The translations under genes and the position numbers were made by a program. A stretch of 64,000 nt of DNA from Streptomyces harbinensis (lineage in GTDB: Bacteria; Actinomycetota; Actinomycetes; Streptomycetales; Streptomycetaceae), in NCBI RefSeq assembly GCF_900116145.1, contig NZ_FPAB01000002.1:413193-477192 (forward strand). Direction: 5' to 3'. A model generated the notes under the pieces. It did not search any database. It was given only the letters and a program-made list of their open reading frames with translations, and was not told the origin of the DNA. The first letter of the stretch is position 1. Every line of letters begins with the position of its first letter. This document shows, one piece after another, positions 8,266-17,947 of the stretch.

Positions 8266-8817
8266 ATGAACAGCGAGCCGGAGCAGCAGATCGGGGTGGG
8301 AACGCCGGACGCGTTCCAGCGACTGTGGACCCCCCACCGGATGGCCTACATCCAGGGCGAGGGCAAGCCCCACGGGGACGGCGCGGACGACGGCTGTCCG
8401 TTCTGCGTCATCCCCGGCAAGAGCGACGAGGACGGGCTGGTCATCGCCCGCGGCGAGCAGGTGTACGCCGTCCTCAACCTCTACCCGTACAACGGCGGCC
8501 ATCTGCTCGTGGTGCCCTACCGCCACGTCGCCGACTACACGGAGCTGACCGAGGCCGAGACCGCCGAACTCGCCCTGCTCACCAAGCGCGCGATGACCGC
8601 GATCCGCACCGCCTCCGGCGCGCACGGCTTCAACATCGGGATGAACCAGGGCACCGCCGCCGGCGCCGGCATCGCCCCGCACCTGCACCAGCACGTGGTG
8701 CCCCGCTGGGGCGGCGACGCCAACTTCATGCCGGTGGTCGGCCACACCAAGGTGCTGCCCCAACTGCTCGCCGACACCCGGCGGATGCTCGCCGCCGCCT
8801 GGCCCGCCGGCGACTGA
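8266..8817 (+). CDS. HIT-family nucleotide hydrolase/transferase
   Basis: A 183-residue histidine-triad protein with the active-site motif HLHQHVV (H-x-H-x-H) near 146 and CPFC near 41. Mycobacterial relatives at the same position, between thrS and the phosphatidylinositol genes, are diadenosine tetraphosphate phosphorylase-type HIT proteins, so that activity is likely. ATG 8266 lies seven bases after TATGCT (8253-8258) and would be leaderless. ATG 8254 in the same frame is a possible alternative. Confidence 0.88.
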   Translation: MNSEPEQQIGVGTPDAFQRLWTPHRMAYIQGEGKPHGDGADDGCPFCVIPGKSDEDGLVIARGEQVYAVLNLYPYNGGHLLVVPYRHVADYTELTEAETAELALLTKRAMTAIRTASGAHGFNIGMNQGTAAGAGIAPHLHQHVVPRWGGDANFMPVVGHTKVLPQLLADTRRMLAAAWPAGD

Positions 8818-8824
8818 CCGCGGC

Positions 8825-8852
8825 CCGGCCCCGTCCTGCGGTACGGGGCCGG
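8825..8852. terminator. Bidirectional terminator between HIT gene and 8866 gene
   Basis: CCGGCCCCGT (8825-8834) pairs perfectly with ACGGGGCCGG (8843-8852) across an 8-nt loop, in the 48-nt gap between two convergent stop codons. Confidence 0.65.
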
Positions 8853-8865
8853 ACGGGGGCGCGCC

Positions 8866-10542
8866 TCACATGTTGTACTCGTCGGCCTTCCGGGGCTCCG
8901 CCGCCTGCACCGCGCCGCCGAGCGCCTGGGAGCGGCCCTCGAACTTGCTGATGTCCACGCCGTTCTCCTCCAGCACCTTGAACGCCGCCGCGTGCGCCAC
9001 CCGCAGCACCGGGGTGGCCGCGCGCAGCGCGTCGTCCGCCATGAAGCGGTGCCGCCACGGCTTGCCCGCCCAGGTGTGCCGCAGCCCGAACGGCTCGGGC
9101 AGCGCGATCGTGCCGCCGTAGGCGTCCAGTTTGGCCGGGAACCAGGTCAGCGGGGCGCGGGCGGCGAGGCGGACCACCTCCTTGGCGTCCACCAGCGGCA
9201 GCGGCACCTTCTTCATCTTCCAGAACTTGACCGGATCGCGGATCTCCTTGGTCTTCCCCGCGGGACCCTGCCGGAAGAACCCGTGGATCGGCCCCAGCGC
9301 GTGCCCGGTCACCTCGATCCGCAGCGTGTGGTGCAGCACGGTGACCGAGATCATCATGCTGAGCACCAGCTCGCCGTCCCAGAGCACGAACTGCACCCCG
9401 ACGTAGTGCCGGTCACCGCTGTCGAACTGCTGCTCGTTGCAGATCCGCTGCACCTCGATGTTGCCGATGCTGTACGAGTCGGCGGTGTCGCCGCTGGGCC
9501 GGCTGATCTCCCCGGCCCCCTCGCCGACATGGCGCACGATCCAGTGCTTGATCGACGGGGTGGGGAAGCCCCCGGTGTGCAGCGGGCCGCGCTCCAGCAT
9601 CCGCAGCTGGTCGTGGATGGCGCGCGCCACGTCCCAGGCCCGGAACGGGTCGATCTCCCGCGTCGGGTCCTTGGGCACCAGCTCCTCGGCCAGCTGCCAG
9701 CTGCCCCAGCGCACCCCCATGCCGAGAATGCCCTGGGGGCCCGCGTAGTGCACGATGTTGCTGTGCTGCTCGGCGGCCAGCTTGGCGAGCCCGACCCGCA
9801 GCCGCTCGGCCTCCTTGTCGTTCGGGTTCTGCGGCACGGCCTCCGGGATCATGGCCCCGGAGCCGCCGCCGCCCGCCAGATCCGCCCAGTGCGCGCGCAG
9901 GTTCTTCGCGGTGCGCTCGGAGATCTGCTTGGCCCAGTACCAGCCGATGATGGGCGCCGGCAGCATGCTCCACACGTACAGCCGGATCGGCCCGCCCAGC
10001 GGCACCCGGATCACCAGCAGCGCGATCAGCGCCGCGATCGCCACCAGGGTCAGGGTGCCCAGGAACCCCGCCTGCCGGCCCTGCGAGCCGGCGAAGGTGC
10101 GGCGCAGCTGGAAGAGCCCGAGCCATATCAGCACGCCCGGCAGGAACAGCACGCCGAAGATCCCCATGATCAGGGTCAGCCGGCGGTCGCGCTGCTTGCG
10201 GATGCGCTTGGCGGACAGCGCGTGCTCCACCACCGTCTGCGGGTCGGCCCCGAAGGACTGCACCAGCGGCTTGCGGCCGTCGGCCAGCATCCGGGTTTCC
10301 ACGGCACGGGTGAACGCCTCGCCCAGATTGGGCTCCAGCAGGGTGAACTTGCCCTTCTTCACCGAGGCCGCGTCGTTCGGCTCCTTGATGGCCTCGGGAG
10401 GATCGTCGCGGTAGGCGACCGAGGCCAGCGCCTGGCTCATCCCCGAGTGGCCGGTGCCCGCGCCGGACAGCGGCACCTGGGCCCCCGGCCCGAAGTCGAA
10501 ATCAATGCCCGCCGCGTTGCGCAGATCGTCCAGCGCCGACAT
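8866..10542 (-). CDS. Large conserved membrane protein of unknown function
   Basis: A 558-residue protein I do not recognise. A cytoplasmic N-terminal stretch of about 120 residues, basic near its end (KRIRKQRDRR), precedes hydrophobic segments at about 122-145 and 165-215. The last 340 residues are soluble, with mixed alpha/beta composition and several Trp-rich strands (GVRWGSWQLAEE, FVLWDGELVLSMM). There is no signal peptide and no known catalytic motif. The ATG at 10542 is preceded by GGGGG. It runs against, and splits, a cluster that is otherwise thrS-HIT-pgsA-patA-pimA, so a role at the membrane alongside phosphoinositide lipids is possible but unproven. Confidence 0.8.
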   Translation of the reverse strand: MSALDDLRNAAGIDFDFGPGAQVPLSGAGTGHSGMSQALASVAYRDDPPEAIKEPNDAASVKKGKFTLLEPNLGEAFTRAVETRMLADGRKPLVQSFGADPQTVVEHALSAKRIRKQRDRRLTLIMGIFGVLFLPGVLIWLGLFQLRRTFAGSQGRQAGFLGTLTLVAIAALIALLVIRVPLGGPIRLYVWSMLPAPIIGWYWAKQISERTAKNLRAHWADLAGGGGSGAMIPEAVPQNPNDKEAERLRVGLAKLAAEQHSNIVHYAGPQGILGMGVRWGSWQLAEELVPKDPTREIDPFRAWDVARAIHDQLRMLERGPLHTGGFPTPSIKHWIVRHVGEGAGEISRPSGDTADSYSIGNIEVQRICNEQQFDSGDRHYVGVQFVLWDGELVLSMMISVTVLHHTLRIEVTGHALGPIHGFFRQGPAGKTKEIRDPVKFWKMKKVPLPLVDAKEVVRLAARAPLTWFPAKLDAYGGTIALPEPFGLRHTWAGKPWRHRFMADDALRAATPVLRVAHAAAFKVLEENGVDISKFEGRSQALGGAVQAAEPRKADEYNM

Positions 10543-10692
10543 CCCGAACCCCCAGTCCTCGCTCCAGCCGCCCGGGTGGCCCGTTCCCCGTCGTGAGGAC
10601 CGGCACACCTGCGCGCCGGGGCCAGCCTAGCGGCGGCGGCCCGTCCGCCGGGGCCACGACGGCGATTTGCGGCCCAACCGGACGCGGGGCCC

Positions 10693-10718
10693 TTGACACC
10701 CGGCGGCGTGACTACGAT
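10693..10718 (+). promoter_or_regulatory. Possible promoter of the phosphatidylinositol mannoside operon
   Basis: TTGACA (10693-10698) is a perfect -35, but the nearest -10-like hexamer TACGAT (10713-10718) is only 14 nt away, shorter than the usual 16-18. It lies 56 nt before the start codon of the phosphotransferase gene. Either a non-optimal promoter or a chance match. Confidence 0.35.
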
Positions 10719-10773
10719 GGGGCGGCCGGTGGCCGTCCGTCCATCCGGCCCGTCAGCGACCCCTGGGAAGGTC

Positions 10774-11436
10774 ATGCTCAACAAGTACGCGCGTGCGTTC
10801 TTCACGCGTGTCCTCACGCCGTTCGCCGCGCTGCTGCTGCGGCTGCGGGTCAGTCCGGACGCGGTGACCTGCGTCGGTACCGCCGGGGTGATGGCGGGAG
10901 CACTGGCCTTCTACCCGCGCGGCGAGTTCTTCTGGGGCACCGTCGTCATCACGCTGTTCGTCTTCTCCGATCTGATCGACGGCAACATGGCCCGCCAGCT
11001 GGGCACCTCCAGCCGGTGGGGCGCGTTCCTCGACTCCACCCTGGACCGGGTCGCCGACGCCGCGATCTTCTCCGCGATCGCCCTGTGGTACGCGGGCAGC
11101 GGCGACGACCTGCTGCTGTGCGCGGTGACCCTGGTCTGTCTCGCCAGCGGCCAGGTCGTCTCGTACACCAAGGCCAGGGGCGAGAGCATCGGGCTGCCGG
11201 TCAAGGTCAACGGCCTGGTGGAGCGCGCCGAACGGCTGACCATCACCCTGGTGCTGGCCGGCCTCGCCGGCTTCGAGCGGACCTTCTCCGTCCCGCACAT
11301 CGGGGTGCTGCTGCCCATCGCCCTGTGGGTGGTCGCGCTCGGCTCGCTGGTCACCATCGTGCAGCGGGTGATCACCGTGCGCCGCGAGGCGGCCGAGGCC
11401 GACGCGGCGGACGCCGCACGGAACGGAGCGGCATGA
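10774..11436 (+). CDS. pgsA: CDP-alcohol phosphatidyltransferase, likely phosphatidylinositol phosphate synthase
   Basis: A 220-residue integral membrane enzyme with the complete CDP-alcohol phosphotransferase signature D66-x2-D69-G70-x2-A73-R74-x8-G83-x3-D87-x3-D91 and about five further hydrophobic helices. Actinobacterial members followed by PatA and PimA genes make phosphatidylinositol phosphate from CDP-diacylglycerol and inositol phosphate, the first step toward phosphatidylinositol mannosides, so that activity is favoured over phosphatidylglycerophosphate synthesis. GGAAGG precedes the ATG. Its stop overlaps the next start (ATGA). Confidence 0.88.
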   Translation: MLNKYARAFFTRVLTPFAALLLRLRVSPDAVTCVGTAGVMAGALAFYPRGEFFWGTVVITLFVFSDLIDGNMARQLGTSSRWGAFLDSTLDRVADAAIFSAIALWYAGSGDDLLLCAVTLVCLASGQVVSYTKARGESIGLPVKVNGLVERAERLTITLVLAGLAGFERTFSVPHIGVLLPIALWVVALGSLVTIVQRVITVRREAAEADAADAARNGAA

Positions 11437-12365
11437 GACAACGGCTGAGCGACGCGCTGTACGGCCTGGGCTGGGCCACGGTCAAACGGCTGCCCGAGCC
11501 GGCCGCCATGGCCCTGGGCCGCCGGATCGCCGACACCGCCTGGCGCCGCCGGGGCCCGGCGGTGCGCCGTCTGGAGGCCAACTACGCGCGTGTGGTCCCG
11601 GACGCCTCCCCGGCGCGGCTGCGCGCGCTGTCCCGGGCCGGGATGCGCTCCTACCTGCGGTACTGGATCGAGTCCTTCCGGCTGCCGGTGTGGGACGAGG
11701 CCCGCATAAGGAACTGCTTCCACGTGGCCGACTTCCACCTGGTCAAGGAAACCCTCGCCCAGGGACGCGGCGTGGTGCTCGCCCTGCCGCACTCCGGCAA
11801 CTGGGACGTGGCCGGCGCCTGGCTGGTGACCGAGCTGCGGATACCGCTGACCACGGTCGCCGAGCGGCTCAAGCCGGAGACGCTCTACGACCGCTTCGTC
11901 GCCTACCGCGAGGGTCTGGGCATGGAGGTGGTGCCGCACACCGGCGGCTCGGCCTTCGGGATACTGTCCCGCCGGCTGCGCAAGGGCGGGGTGGTGGCGC
12001 TGGTGGCCGACCGCGATCTGTCCGCCTCCGGGGTGGAGGTCACCTTCTTCGGCGAGCCCACCCGGATGCCGGCCGGCCCGGCGCTGCTCGCCCAGCAGAC
12101 CGGGGCCGTGCTGTTCCCGGTCGAGCTGTGGTACGACGAGACCACGGTGATAAAGGGCCGCGTGCACCCCGCTGTCGAACCACCCGCCGAGGGCACCCGG
12201 GCCGAGAAGACCGCCGCCATGACCCAGCAGCTGGCCGACTCCTTCGCCGCCGGCATCGCCCGGCACCCGCACGACTGGCACATGCTCCAGCGGCTGTGGC
12301 TGTCCGACCTCGAACCGCGCCCCGGTGAGCCGGGCGCCGCACCCCGCAAGGAGCGCGCGGCATGA
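11433..12365 (+). CDS. patA: Phosphatidylinositol mannoside acyltransferase (PatA-like)
   Basis: A 310-residue lysophospholipid acyltransferase of the LpxL/HtrB superfamily. It carries the catalytic HX4D motif HSGNWD (H120, D125) and a following DRDLSASGVEVTFFGEP substrate-loop block. In mycobacteria the enzyme in this position acylates the mannose of phosphatidylinositol monomannoside on the cytoplasmic face. It starts at ATG 11433 inside the stop of the phosphotransferase gene and ends in an ATGA overlap with the glycosyltransferase, so the three are translationally coupled. Confidence 0.88.
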   Translation: MRQRLSDALYGLGWATVKRLPEPAAMALGRRIADTAWRRRGPAVRRLEANYARVVPDASPARLRALSRAGMRSYLRYWIESFRLPVWDEARIRNCFHVADFHLVKETLAQGRGVVLALPHSGNWDVAGAWLVTELRIPLTTVAERLKPETLYDRFVAYREGLGMEVVPHTGGSAFGILSRRLRKGGVVALVADRDLSASGVEVTFFGEPTRMPAGPALLAQQTGAVLFPVELWYDETTVIKGRVHPAVEPPAEGTRAEKTAAMTQQLADSFAAGIARHPHDWHMLQRLWLSDLEPRPGEPGAAPRKERAA

Positions 12366-13558
12366 GAATCGGCATCGTCTGCCCCTACTCCTGGGACGTG
12401 CCCGGCGGGGTGCAGTTCCACATCCGCGATCTGGCCGAGCACCTGATCCGCCAGGGCCACGAGGTGTCCGTCCTGGCCCCCGCCGACGAGGACACCGCGC
12501 TGCCCCCGTACGCGGTGGCCGCGGGACGCGCCATCCCGGTGCCGTACAACGGCTCGGTCGCCCGGCTCAACTTCGGCTTCCTGTCCGCCGCCCGGGTGCG
12601 GCGCTGGGTCCACGACGGTGACTTCGACGTGCTGCACGTCCACGAACCGGCCGCGCCCTCGCTCGCGCTGCTCACCTGCTGGGCCGCCAAGGGCCCGATC
12701 GTGGCCACCTTCCACACCTCCAACCCGCGCTCGCGGGCGATGGCCACGGCCTATCCGATCCTCCAGCCGGCCCTGGAGAAGATCAGCGCCCGGATCGCGG
12801 TCAGCGAGTACGCCCGCCGCACCCTGGTCGAGCACCTGGGCGGCGACGCCGTGGTGATCCCGAACGGCGTGGACGTCGGGTTCTTCGCCGACGCCGAGCC
12901 CAAGGCCGAGTGGCAGGGGCAGACGATCGGCTTCATCGGCCGGATCGACGAGCCGCGCAAGGGACTCCCGGTCCTGATGCGGGCCCTGCCGCGGATCCTG
13001 GCCGAGCGGCCGGACACCCGGCTGCTGGTGGCCGGGCGCGGCGACGAGAAGGAGGCGGTGGCCTCACTGCCCGACGCGATGCGCGGGCGGGTGGAGTTCC
13101 TCGGCATGATCAGCGACGAGGACAAGGCCCGGCTGCTGCGCAGCGTGGACGTGTACATCGCGCCCAACACCGGCGGTGAGAGCTTCGGCATCATCCTGGT
13201 GGAGGCGCTCTCCGCCGGGGCTCCGGTGCTGGCCAGCGACCTGGACGCGTTCGCCCAGGTGCTGGACGGCGGCGCGGCCGGTGAGCTGTTCCCGAACGAG
13301 GACGCGGACGCCCTGGCCGCCGCCACCGTGGCGCTGCTGGACGATCCGGAGCGGCGCGCGGGGCTGCGCGCGTACGGCAGCCGGCACGTGCGGCGCTTCG
13401 ACTGGTCCACGGTGGGCAACGACATCCTGGCCGTCTACGAGACGGTCACCGCGGGGGCCGGGGCGGTGGCCCCGGACGACCGGGTGGGCCTGCTGGGCCG
13501 GCTCGGGCTGAGCCGCGAGCCCCGGGAGGCGAAGGAGCCGAAGGGCGCCGGGGAGTAG
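12362..13558 (+). CDS. pimA: Phosphatidylinositol alpha-mannosyltransferase (PimA-like)
   Basis: A 398-residue GT4-family, GT-B fold glycosyltransferase. The N-terminal domain opens MRIGIVCPYSWDVPGGVQ with the nucleotide-sugar glycine loop. The C-terminal donor domain holds IGFIGRIDEPRKGL and the E-x7-E motif region APNTGGESFGIILVEALSAG. PimA transfers mannose from GDP-mannose to the inositol ring of phosphatidylinositol. Genetic context with the phosphotransferase and PatA-like acyltransferase strongly supports this over other GT4 activities. The last 35 residues are charged and unlike the core. Confidence 0.9.
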   Translation: MRIGIVCPYSWDVPGGVQFHIRDLAEHLIRQGHEVSVLAPADEDTALPPYAVAAGRAIPVPYNGSVARLNFGFLSAARVRRWVHDGDFDVLHVHEPAAPSLALLTCWAAKGPIVATFHTSNPRSRAMATAYPILQPALEKISARIAVSEYARRTLVEHLGGDAVVIPNGVDVGFFADAEPKAEWQGQTIGFIGRIDEPRKGLPVLMRALPRILAERPDTRLLVAGRGDEKEAVASLPDAMRGRVEFLGMISDEDKARLLRSVDVYIAPNTGGESFGIILVEALSAGAPVLASDLDAFAQVLDGGAAGELFPNEDADALAAATVALLDDPERRAGLRAYGSRHVRRFDWSTVGNDILAVYETVTAGAGAVAPDDRVGLLGRLGLSREPREAKEPKGAGE

Positions 13559-13603
13559 TCCCCTCGGGGGATGGCACGCGGTGGCCCGATAGGGTGACCG
13601 ACC

Positions 13604-14152
13604 GTGACCCTTCTCAGTTGGCCCCTGTGGATCGCCGTCGCGCTGGTGCTGATCGGCGTGTATCTCAGCTGGACGGCGGGGCGGCTCGACCGGCTGCACG
13701 CCCGGATCGACGCGGCCCGGGCCGCCCTGGACGCCCAGCTGCTGCGCCGCGCCTCCGTCGCGCAGGAGCTGGCGACCTCCGGCATCTTCGATCCGGCCGC
13801 CTCCATGGTGCTCAACCAGGCGGCGCACGCCGCGCGGCAGGCGGAGGACGAGCACCGTGAGGTCGCCGAGAGCGAGCTGAGTCAGGCGCTGCGGGCGGTG
13901 CTGGGGGAGAGCGCCCAGGTCGAGGCGGTGCGCGAGGCCCCCGGGGGCGAGGACATCGCGCGGGAGCTGGTGGCCGCGGTGCGCCGGGTCCCGATGGCCC
14001 GGCGGTTCCACAACGACGCGGTACGGGCGGCCCGGGCGCTGCGCCGGCACCGTACCGTGCGCTGGTTCCGGCTGGCCGGGCACGCACCGTTCCCGCTGGC
14101 CTTCGAGATGGACGACGAGCCGCCCGCCGCGCTGTCCGCGGCAGGCCACTGA
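13604..14152 (+). CDS. Membrane-anchored helical protein, LemA-like
   Basis: A 182-residue protein with an N-terminal transmembrane helix (about 5-22) and a long amphipathic helical region starting LDRLHARIDAARAALDAQLLRRA, reminiscent of LemA proteins. A second helical pair lies around 125-155. Its function is not known. The GTG start has no Shine-Dalgarno but is preceded by TAGGGT (13590-13595) with an 8-nt gap, suggesting leaderless transcription. It lies 45 nt after pimA and before pdxS, and its phase with the lipid operon is uncertain. Confidence 0.72.
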   Translation: MTLLSWPLWIAVALVLIGVYLSWTAGRLDRLHARIDAARAALDAQLLRRASVAQELATSGIFDPAASMVLNQAAHAARQAEDEHREVAESELSQALRAVLGESAQVEAVREAPGGEDIARELVAAVRRVPMARRFHNDAVRAARALRRHRTVRWFRLAGHAPFPLAFEMDDEPPAALSAAGH

Positions 14153-14304
14153 GCGCGAATTGGCCCTTGCCGCCGCGGGAGCCGGCGGGTGTCATCGCAT
14201 GCGGCGGCCCGGTCGGCCGCCGGGGCACGGGCCATGCGTGGTCGGCGCCCGCCCGGGCCTACCATGGTCATGTCGCACTATTAACTGCCGAGTGAGGTCA
14301 ATTC

Positions 14305-15219
14305 GTGTCCAGCACGTCCCCCAGCACCCCTCAGACTCCCGAGACCGGCACCGCCCGCGTCAAGCGCGGCATGGCCGAGCAGCTCAAGGGCGGCGTGATC
14401 ATGGACGTCGTCACCCCCGAGCAGGCCAAGATCGCCGAGGACGCCGGCGCCGTCGCCGTCATGGCCCTGGAGCGGGTCCCGGCCGACATCCGCAAGGACG
14501 GCGGCGTGGCCCGCATGTCCGACCCCGACATGATCGACGGCATCATCGAGGCCGTCTCCATCCCCGTGATGGCCAAGTCCCGCATCGGCCACCTGGTGGA
14601 GGCCCAGGTCCTCCAGGCGCTGGGCGTGGACTACATCGACGAGTCCGAGGTGCTGACCCCGGCCGACGAGGTCAACCACACCGACAAGTGGTCCTTCACC
14701 ACGCCCTTCGTCTGCGGCGCCACCAACCTGGGCGAGGCCCTGCGCCGGATCGCCGAGGGCGCCGCCATGATCCGCTCCAAGGGCGAGGCCGGCACCGGCA
14801 ACGTCGTCGAGGCGGTCCGCCACATGCGGCAGATCAAGGGCGACATCGGCCGGCTGCGCGCCCTGGACAACCACGAGCTGTACGCCGCCGCCAAGGAGCT
14901 GCGCGCCCCGTACGAGCTGGTCCGCGAGGTCGCCGAGCTGGGCAAGCTCCCCGTGGTGCTGTTCTCCGCCGGTGGCGTCGCCACCCCCGCCGACGCCGCG
15001 CTGATGCGCCAGCTGGGCGCCGAGGGCGTCTTCGTCGGCTCCGGCATCTTCAAGTCCGGCGACCCGGCGCAGCGCGCCGCCGCCATCGTCAAGGCCACCA
15101 CCTTCTACGACGACCCCAAGGTCATCGCGGAGGTCTCCCGCGGCCTGGGCGAGGCCATGGTCGGCATCAACATCGACACCCTGCCCGACACCGAGCGCTA
15201 CGCAGGGCGTGGCTGGTAA
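14305..15219 (+). CDS. pdxS: Pyridoxal 5'-phosphate synthase, PdxS subunit
   Basis: Lyase subunit that builds PLP from ribose 5-phosphate, glyceraldehyde 3-phosphate and ammonia. The 304-residue TIM barrel is highly conserved: the imine-forming Lys in VMAKSRIGH (K91), the phosphate loop SKGEAGTG around 158-165, [12 protein letters not shown] and [13 protein letters not shown] at 14305 follows GAGTGAGGT. A TACCAT hexamer at 14260-14265 may be the -10, but no -35 is clear. No divergent PdxR-type regulator is present. It forms an operon with pdxT. Confidence 0.97.
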   Translation: MSSTSPSTPQTPETGTARVKRGMAEQLKGGVIMDVVTPEQAKIAEDAGAVAVMALERVPADIRKDGGVARMSDPDMIDGIIEAVSIPVMAKSRIGHLVEAQVLQALGVDYIDESEVLTPADEVNHTDKWSFTTPFVCGATNLGEALRRIAEGAAMIRSKGEAGTGNVVEAVRHMRQIKGDIGRLRALDNHELYAAAKELRAPYELVREVAELGKLPVVLFSAGGVATPADAALMRQLGAEGVFVGSGIFKSGDPAQRAAAIVKATTFYDDPKVIAEVSRGLGEAMVGINIDTLPDTERYAGRGW

Positions 15220-15226
15220 TCCCGCG

Positions 15227-15844
15227 ATGACTGCGACATCCTCCCCGAGCACGCCCGCCGCCCCGGTGGTGGGCGTGCTCGCCCTCCAGGGCGACGTCCG
15301 CGAGCACCTGGCCGCGCTCACCGGCGTCGGCGCCGAGGCCCGCCCCGTGCGCCGCCCGGAAGAACTCGAGGGCGTGCACGGCCTGGTCCTGCCCGGCGGT
15401 GAGTCCACCACCATCTCCAAGCTGGCCACCGCCTTCGGCCTGCTGGAGCCGCTGCGCGCCCGGGTACGGGACGGACTGCCCGTCTACGGCTCCTGCGCCG
15501 GCATGATCATGCTCGCGGACAAGATCCTCGACCCGCGCTCCGGCCAGGAGACCATCGGCGGCATCGACATGATCGTGCGGCGCAACGCCTTCGGCCGGCA
15601 GAACGAGTCCTTCGAGGCCGCCGTCGAGCTCGACGGGGTGAGCGGCGGCCCGGTGCACGGCGTGTTCATCCGGGCGCCCTGGGTGGAGTCGCTGGGCGCG
15701 GGCGTCACCGCGCTCGCCCGCCACGAGGGGCATCCGGTCGCCGTCCGGCAGGGAAACCTGCTGGCCACGGCGTTCCATCCGGAGCTGACCGGCGATCACC
15801 GGGTGCACGCGCTGTTCACCGAGATGGTGCGGCGGGCGGATTGA
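15227..15844 (+). CDS. pdxT: Pyridoxal 5'-phosphate synthase, PdxT glutaminase
   Basis: Class I glutamine amidotransferase that feeds ammonia to PdxS. The 205-residue protein shows [22 protein letters not shown] (56-65), the catalytic Cys in YGSCAGMI (C90) and the His-Glu pair in [11 protein letters not shown] near 187. ATG 15227 is taken as start, 7 nt after pdxS. GTG 15209, overlapping the end of pdxS, is an alternative because neither has a good ribosome site. Confidence 0.95.
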   Translation: MTATSSPSTPAAPVVGVLALQGDVREHLAALTGVGAEARPVRRPEELEGVHGLVLPGGESTTISKLATAFGLLEPLRARVRDGLPVYGSCAGMIMLADKILDPRSGQETIGGIDMIVRRNAFGRQNESFEAAVELDGVSGGPVHGVFIRAPWVESLGAGVTALARHEGHPVAVRQGNLLATAFHPELTGDHRVHALFTEMVRRAD

Positions 15845-15904
15845 GCCACGGACGGTAGGATCTCGGCACTGGTTTCTGTTGGTGACATCTGAAGGAGCAA
15901 GGCT

Positions 15905-16657
15905 GTGTCCGGCCACTCTAAGTGGGCTACCACCAAGCACAAGAAGGCCGTGATCGATGCCAAGCGCGGCAAGCTCTTCGCCAAGCTGATCAAGAACATC
16001 GAGGTCGCGGCCCGGACCGGCGGCGCCGACCTGGACGGCAACCCCACGCTGTACGACGCCGTCCAGAAGGCCAAGAAGAACTCCGTCCCCAACACCAACA
16101 TCGACCGCGCGGTCAAGCGCGGCGCCGGTCTTGAGGCGGGCGGCGCCGACTATCAGACGATCATGTACGAGGGTTACGGTCCCAACGGTGTCGCGGTGCT
16201 CATCGAGTGCCTCACCGACAACCGCAACCGGGCCGCCTCCGACGTGCGCGTCGCCATGACCCGCAACGGCGGCTCGATGGCCGACCCCGGCTCGGTGTCC
16301 TACCTGTTCCACCGCAAGGGCGTCATCATCGTGCCCAAGGCCGGCCGCAGCGAGGACGATGTGCTGGACGCGGTGCTGGACGCCGGTGCCGAGGAGGTCA
16401 ACGACCTCGGCGAGTCCTTCGAGGTCGTCAGCGAGGCCACCGACCTGGTCGCGGTGCGCACCGCCCTCCAGGAGGCCGGGATCGACTACGACTCGGCGGA
16501 CAACAGCTTCCTGCCCACCATGCAGGTCGAGCTGGACGAGGACGGCGCCCGCAAGATCTTCAAGCTGATCGACGCCCTGGAGGACAGCGACGACGTGCAG
16601 AACGTCTTCGCCAACTTCGACGTCTCCGACGACATCATGGCCAAGGTCGAGGCCTGA
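15905..16657 (+). CDS. yebC: YebC/TACO1-family protein
   Basis: A 250-residue protein beginning [24 protein letters not shown], the hallmark of the YebC/TACO1 family. Family members act either as DNA-binding regulators or, per more recent work, as ribosome-associated factors easing translation of proline stretches. AAGGAG precedes the GTG start. It is located between pdxT and the ruv genes, as in mycobacteria, but a TAGGAT -10-like box at 15856-15861 suggests its own promoter. Confidence 0.95.
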   Translation: MSGHSKWATTKHKKAVIDAKRGKLFAKLIKNIEVAARTGGADLDGNPTLYDAVQKAKKNSVPNTNIDRAVKRGAGLEAGGADYQTIMYEGYGPNGVAVLIECLTDNRNRAASDVRVAMTRNGGSMADPGSVSYLFHRKGVIIVPKAGRSEDDVLDAVLDAGAEEVNDLGESFEVVSEATDLVAVRTALQEAGIDYDSADNSFLPTMQVELDEDGARKIFKLIDALEDSDDVQNVFANFDVSDDIMAKVEA

Positions 16658-16740
16658 CGCCCGCTCACCCTCCTTGTCGGTGCCGCCCGATAGCCTTCGG
16701 ACGGACGTGCTGATCACGGCGCGGGGAGCGAGGGAGTGCG

Positions 16741-17307
16741 GTGCGGGTATTGGGCGTGGACCCGGGGCTGACCCGCTGCGGGGTCGGCGTGGTGGACGGC
16801 GTCGCCGGGCGTCCGCTGCGGATGGTGGCGGTGGGAGTGATCCGTACCCCCGCCGAGCAGGACACCCCCGAGCGGCTGGTGCTCATCGAGCGCGGCATCG
16901 ACGCGTGGCTCGATGAGCACCGCCCCGAGGCGGTCGCCGTCGAACGGGTCTTCAGCCAGCACAACGTCCGCACCGTGATGGGCACCGCGCAGGCCAGCGC
17001 CGTGGCGATGCTGTGCGCCGCCCGGCGCGGACTGCCCGTCGCCCTGCACACCCCCAGCGAGGTCAAGGCGGCCGTCACCGGCACAGGACGGGCCGACAAG
17101 GCCCAGGTCGGCGCCATGGTCACCCGGCTGCTGCGGCTGCCGGCCCCGCCCAAGCCGGCGGATGCCGCCGACGCCCTCGCGCTGGCCATCTGTCACATCT
17201 GGCGCGGCGCCGCCCAGCAACGGCTGGCCCGGGCCACCGCCGCTGCCGCCCCCGGCGCGCGGCGCTCCGCGCCCGTACGAGTTGCGAAGGGCACCATCGA
17301 ACCGTGA
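16741..17307 (+). CDS. ruvC: Holliday junction endonuclease RuvC
   Basis: Resolves Holliday junctions during recombination. The 188-residue protein begins [14 protein letters not shown] with the catalytic D7, has the second acidic residue in [14 protein letters not shown], and the C-terminal acidic cluster in [14 protein letters not shown]. The last 20 residues are basic and not conserved. GTG at 16741 follows GGGAG. The stop overlaps the ruvA start (GTGA). Confidence 0.96.
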   Translation: MRVLGVDPGLTRCGVGVVDGVAGRPLRMVAVGVIRTPAEQDTPERLVLIERGIDAWLDEHRPEAVAVERVFSQHNVRTVMGTAQASAVAMLCAARRGLPVALHTPSEVKAAVTGTGRADKAQVGAMVTRLLRLPAPPKPADAADALALAICHIWRGAAQQRLARATAAAAPGARRSAPVRVAKGTIEP

Positions 17308-17930
17308 TCGCCTTTGTCTCAGGCCCCGTCGCCGCGCTCGCCCCCGACACCGCCGTACTGGAGGTCGGCGGCGTCGGCATGGCCGTCCAGTGCACCCCCG
17401 GTACCCTCGCCGGCCTGCGGGTGGGGGAGCCCGCCCGGCTGGCCACCTCGCTCGTCGTCCGCGAGGACTCCCTGACCCTCTACGGATTCGCCGACGACGA
17501 CGAGCGGCAGGTCTTCGAACTGCTCCAGACCGCCTCCGGCGTCGGCCCCCGCCTCGCCCAGGCCATGCTCGCCGTGCACAGCCCCGACGGCCTGCGCCGG
17601 GCCATCGCCTCCCGGGACGAGAAGGCCCTGACCGCGGTCCCCGGCATCGGCAAGAAGGGGGCGCAGAAACTCCTCCTCGAACTGAAGGACAGACTCGGCG
17701 AGCCCGCCGGCGGCCCGCAGCGCCCCGCCGTCCCCGCCCCCGCCGGGCCGCCCGAGTGGCGCGAGCAGCTGATGACCGCGCTCACCGGCCTCGGCTACGC
17801 CCCCCGGGAGGCCGAGGAGGCCATCGGGGCCATCGCCCCGCAGGCCGAGGCGGTCGCCGCCGACGGCACGCCCGTCCCGGTGCCCCGGCTGCTGCGCGCC
17901 GCCCTGCAAACCCTCAATCGCGCCCGCTGA
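17304..17930 (+). CDS. ruvA: Holliday junction helicase subunit RuvA
   Basis: Binds the four-way junction and loads RuvB. The 208-residue protein has the N-terminal OB-fold ([21 protein letters not shown]), two helix-hairpin-helix motifs ([12 protein letters not shown] and [16 protein letters not shown], about 75-130), a Pro/Ala-rich linker, and the C-terminal RuvB-binding three-helix domain ([16 protein letters not shown]). GTG at 17304 overlaps the ruvC stop, implying coupled translation. Confidence 0.96.
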   Translation: MIAFVSGPVAALAPDTAVLEVGGVGMAVQCTPGTLAGLRVGEPARLATSLVVREDSLTLYGFADDDERQVFELLQTASGVGPRLAQAMLAVHSPDGLRRAIASRDEKALTAVPGIGKKGAQKLLLELKDRLGEPAGGPQRPAVPAPAGPPEWREQLMTALTGLGYAPREAEEAIGAIAPQAEAVAADGTPVPVPRLLRAALQTLNRAR

Positions 17931-17947
17931 GGACGAGGAGACCCCCG

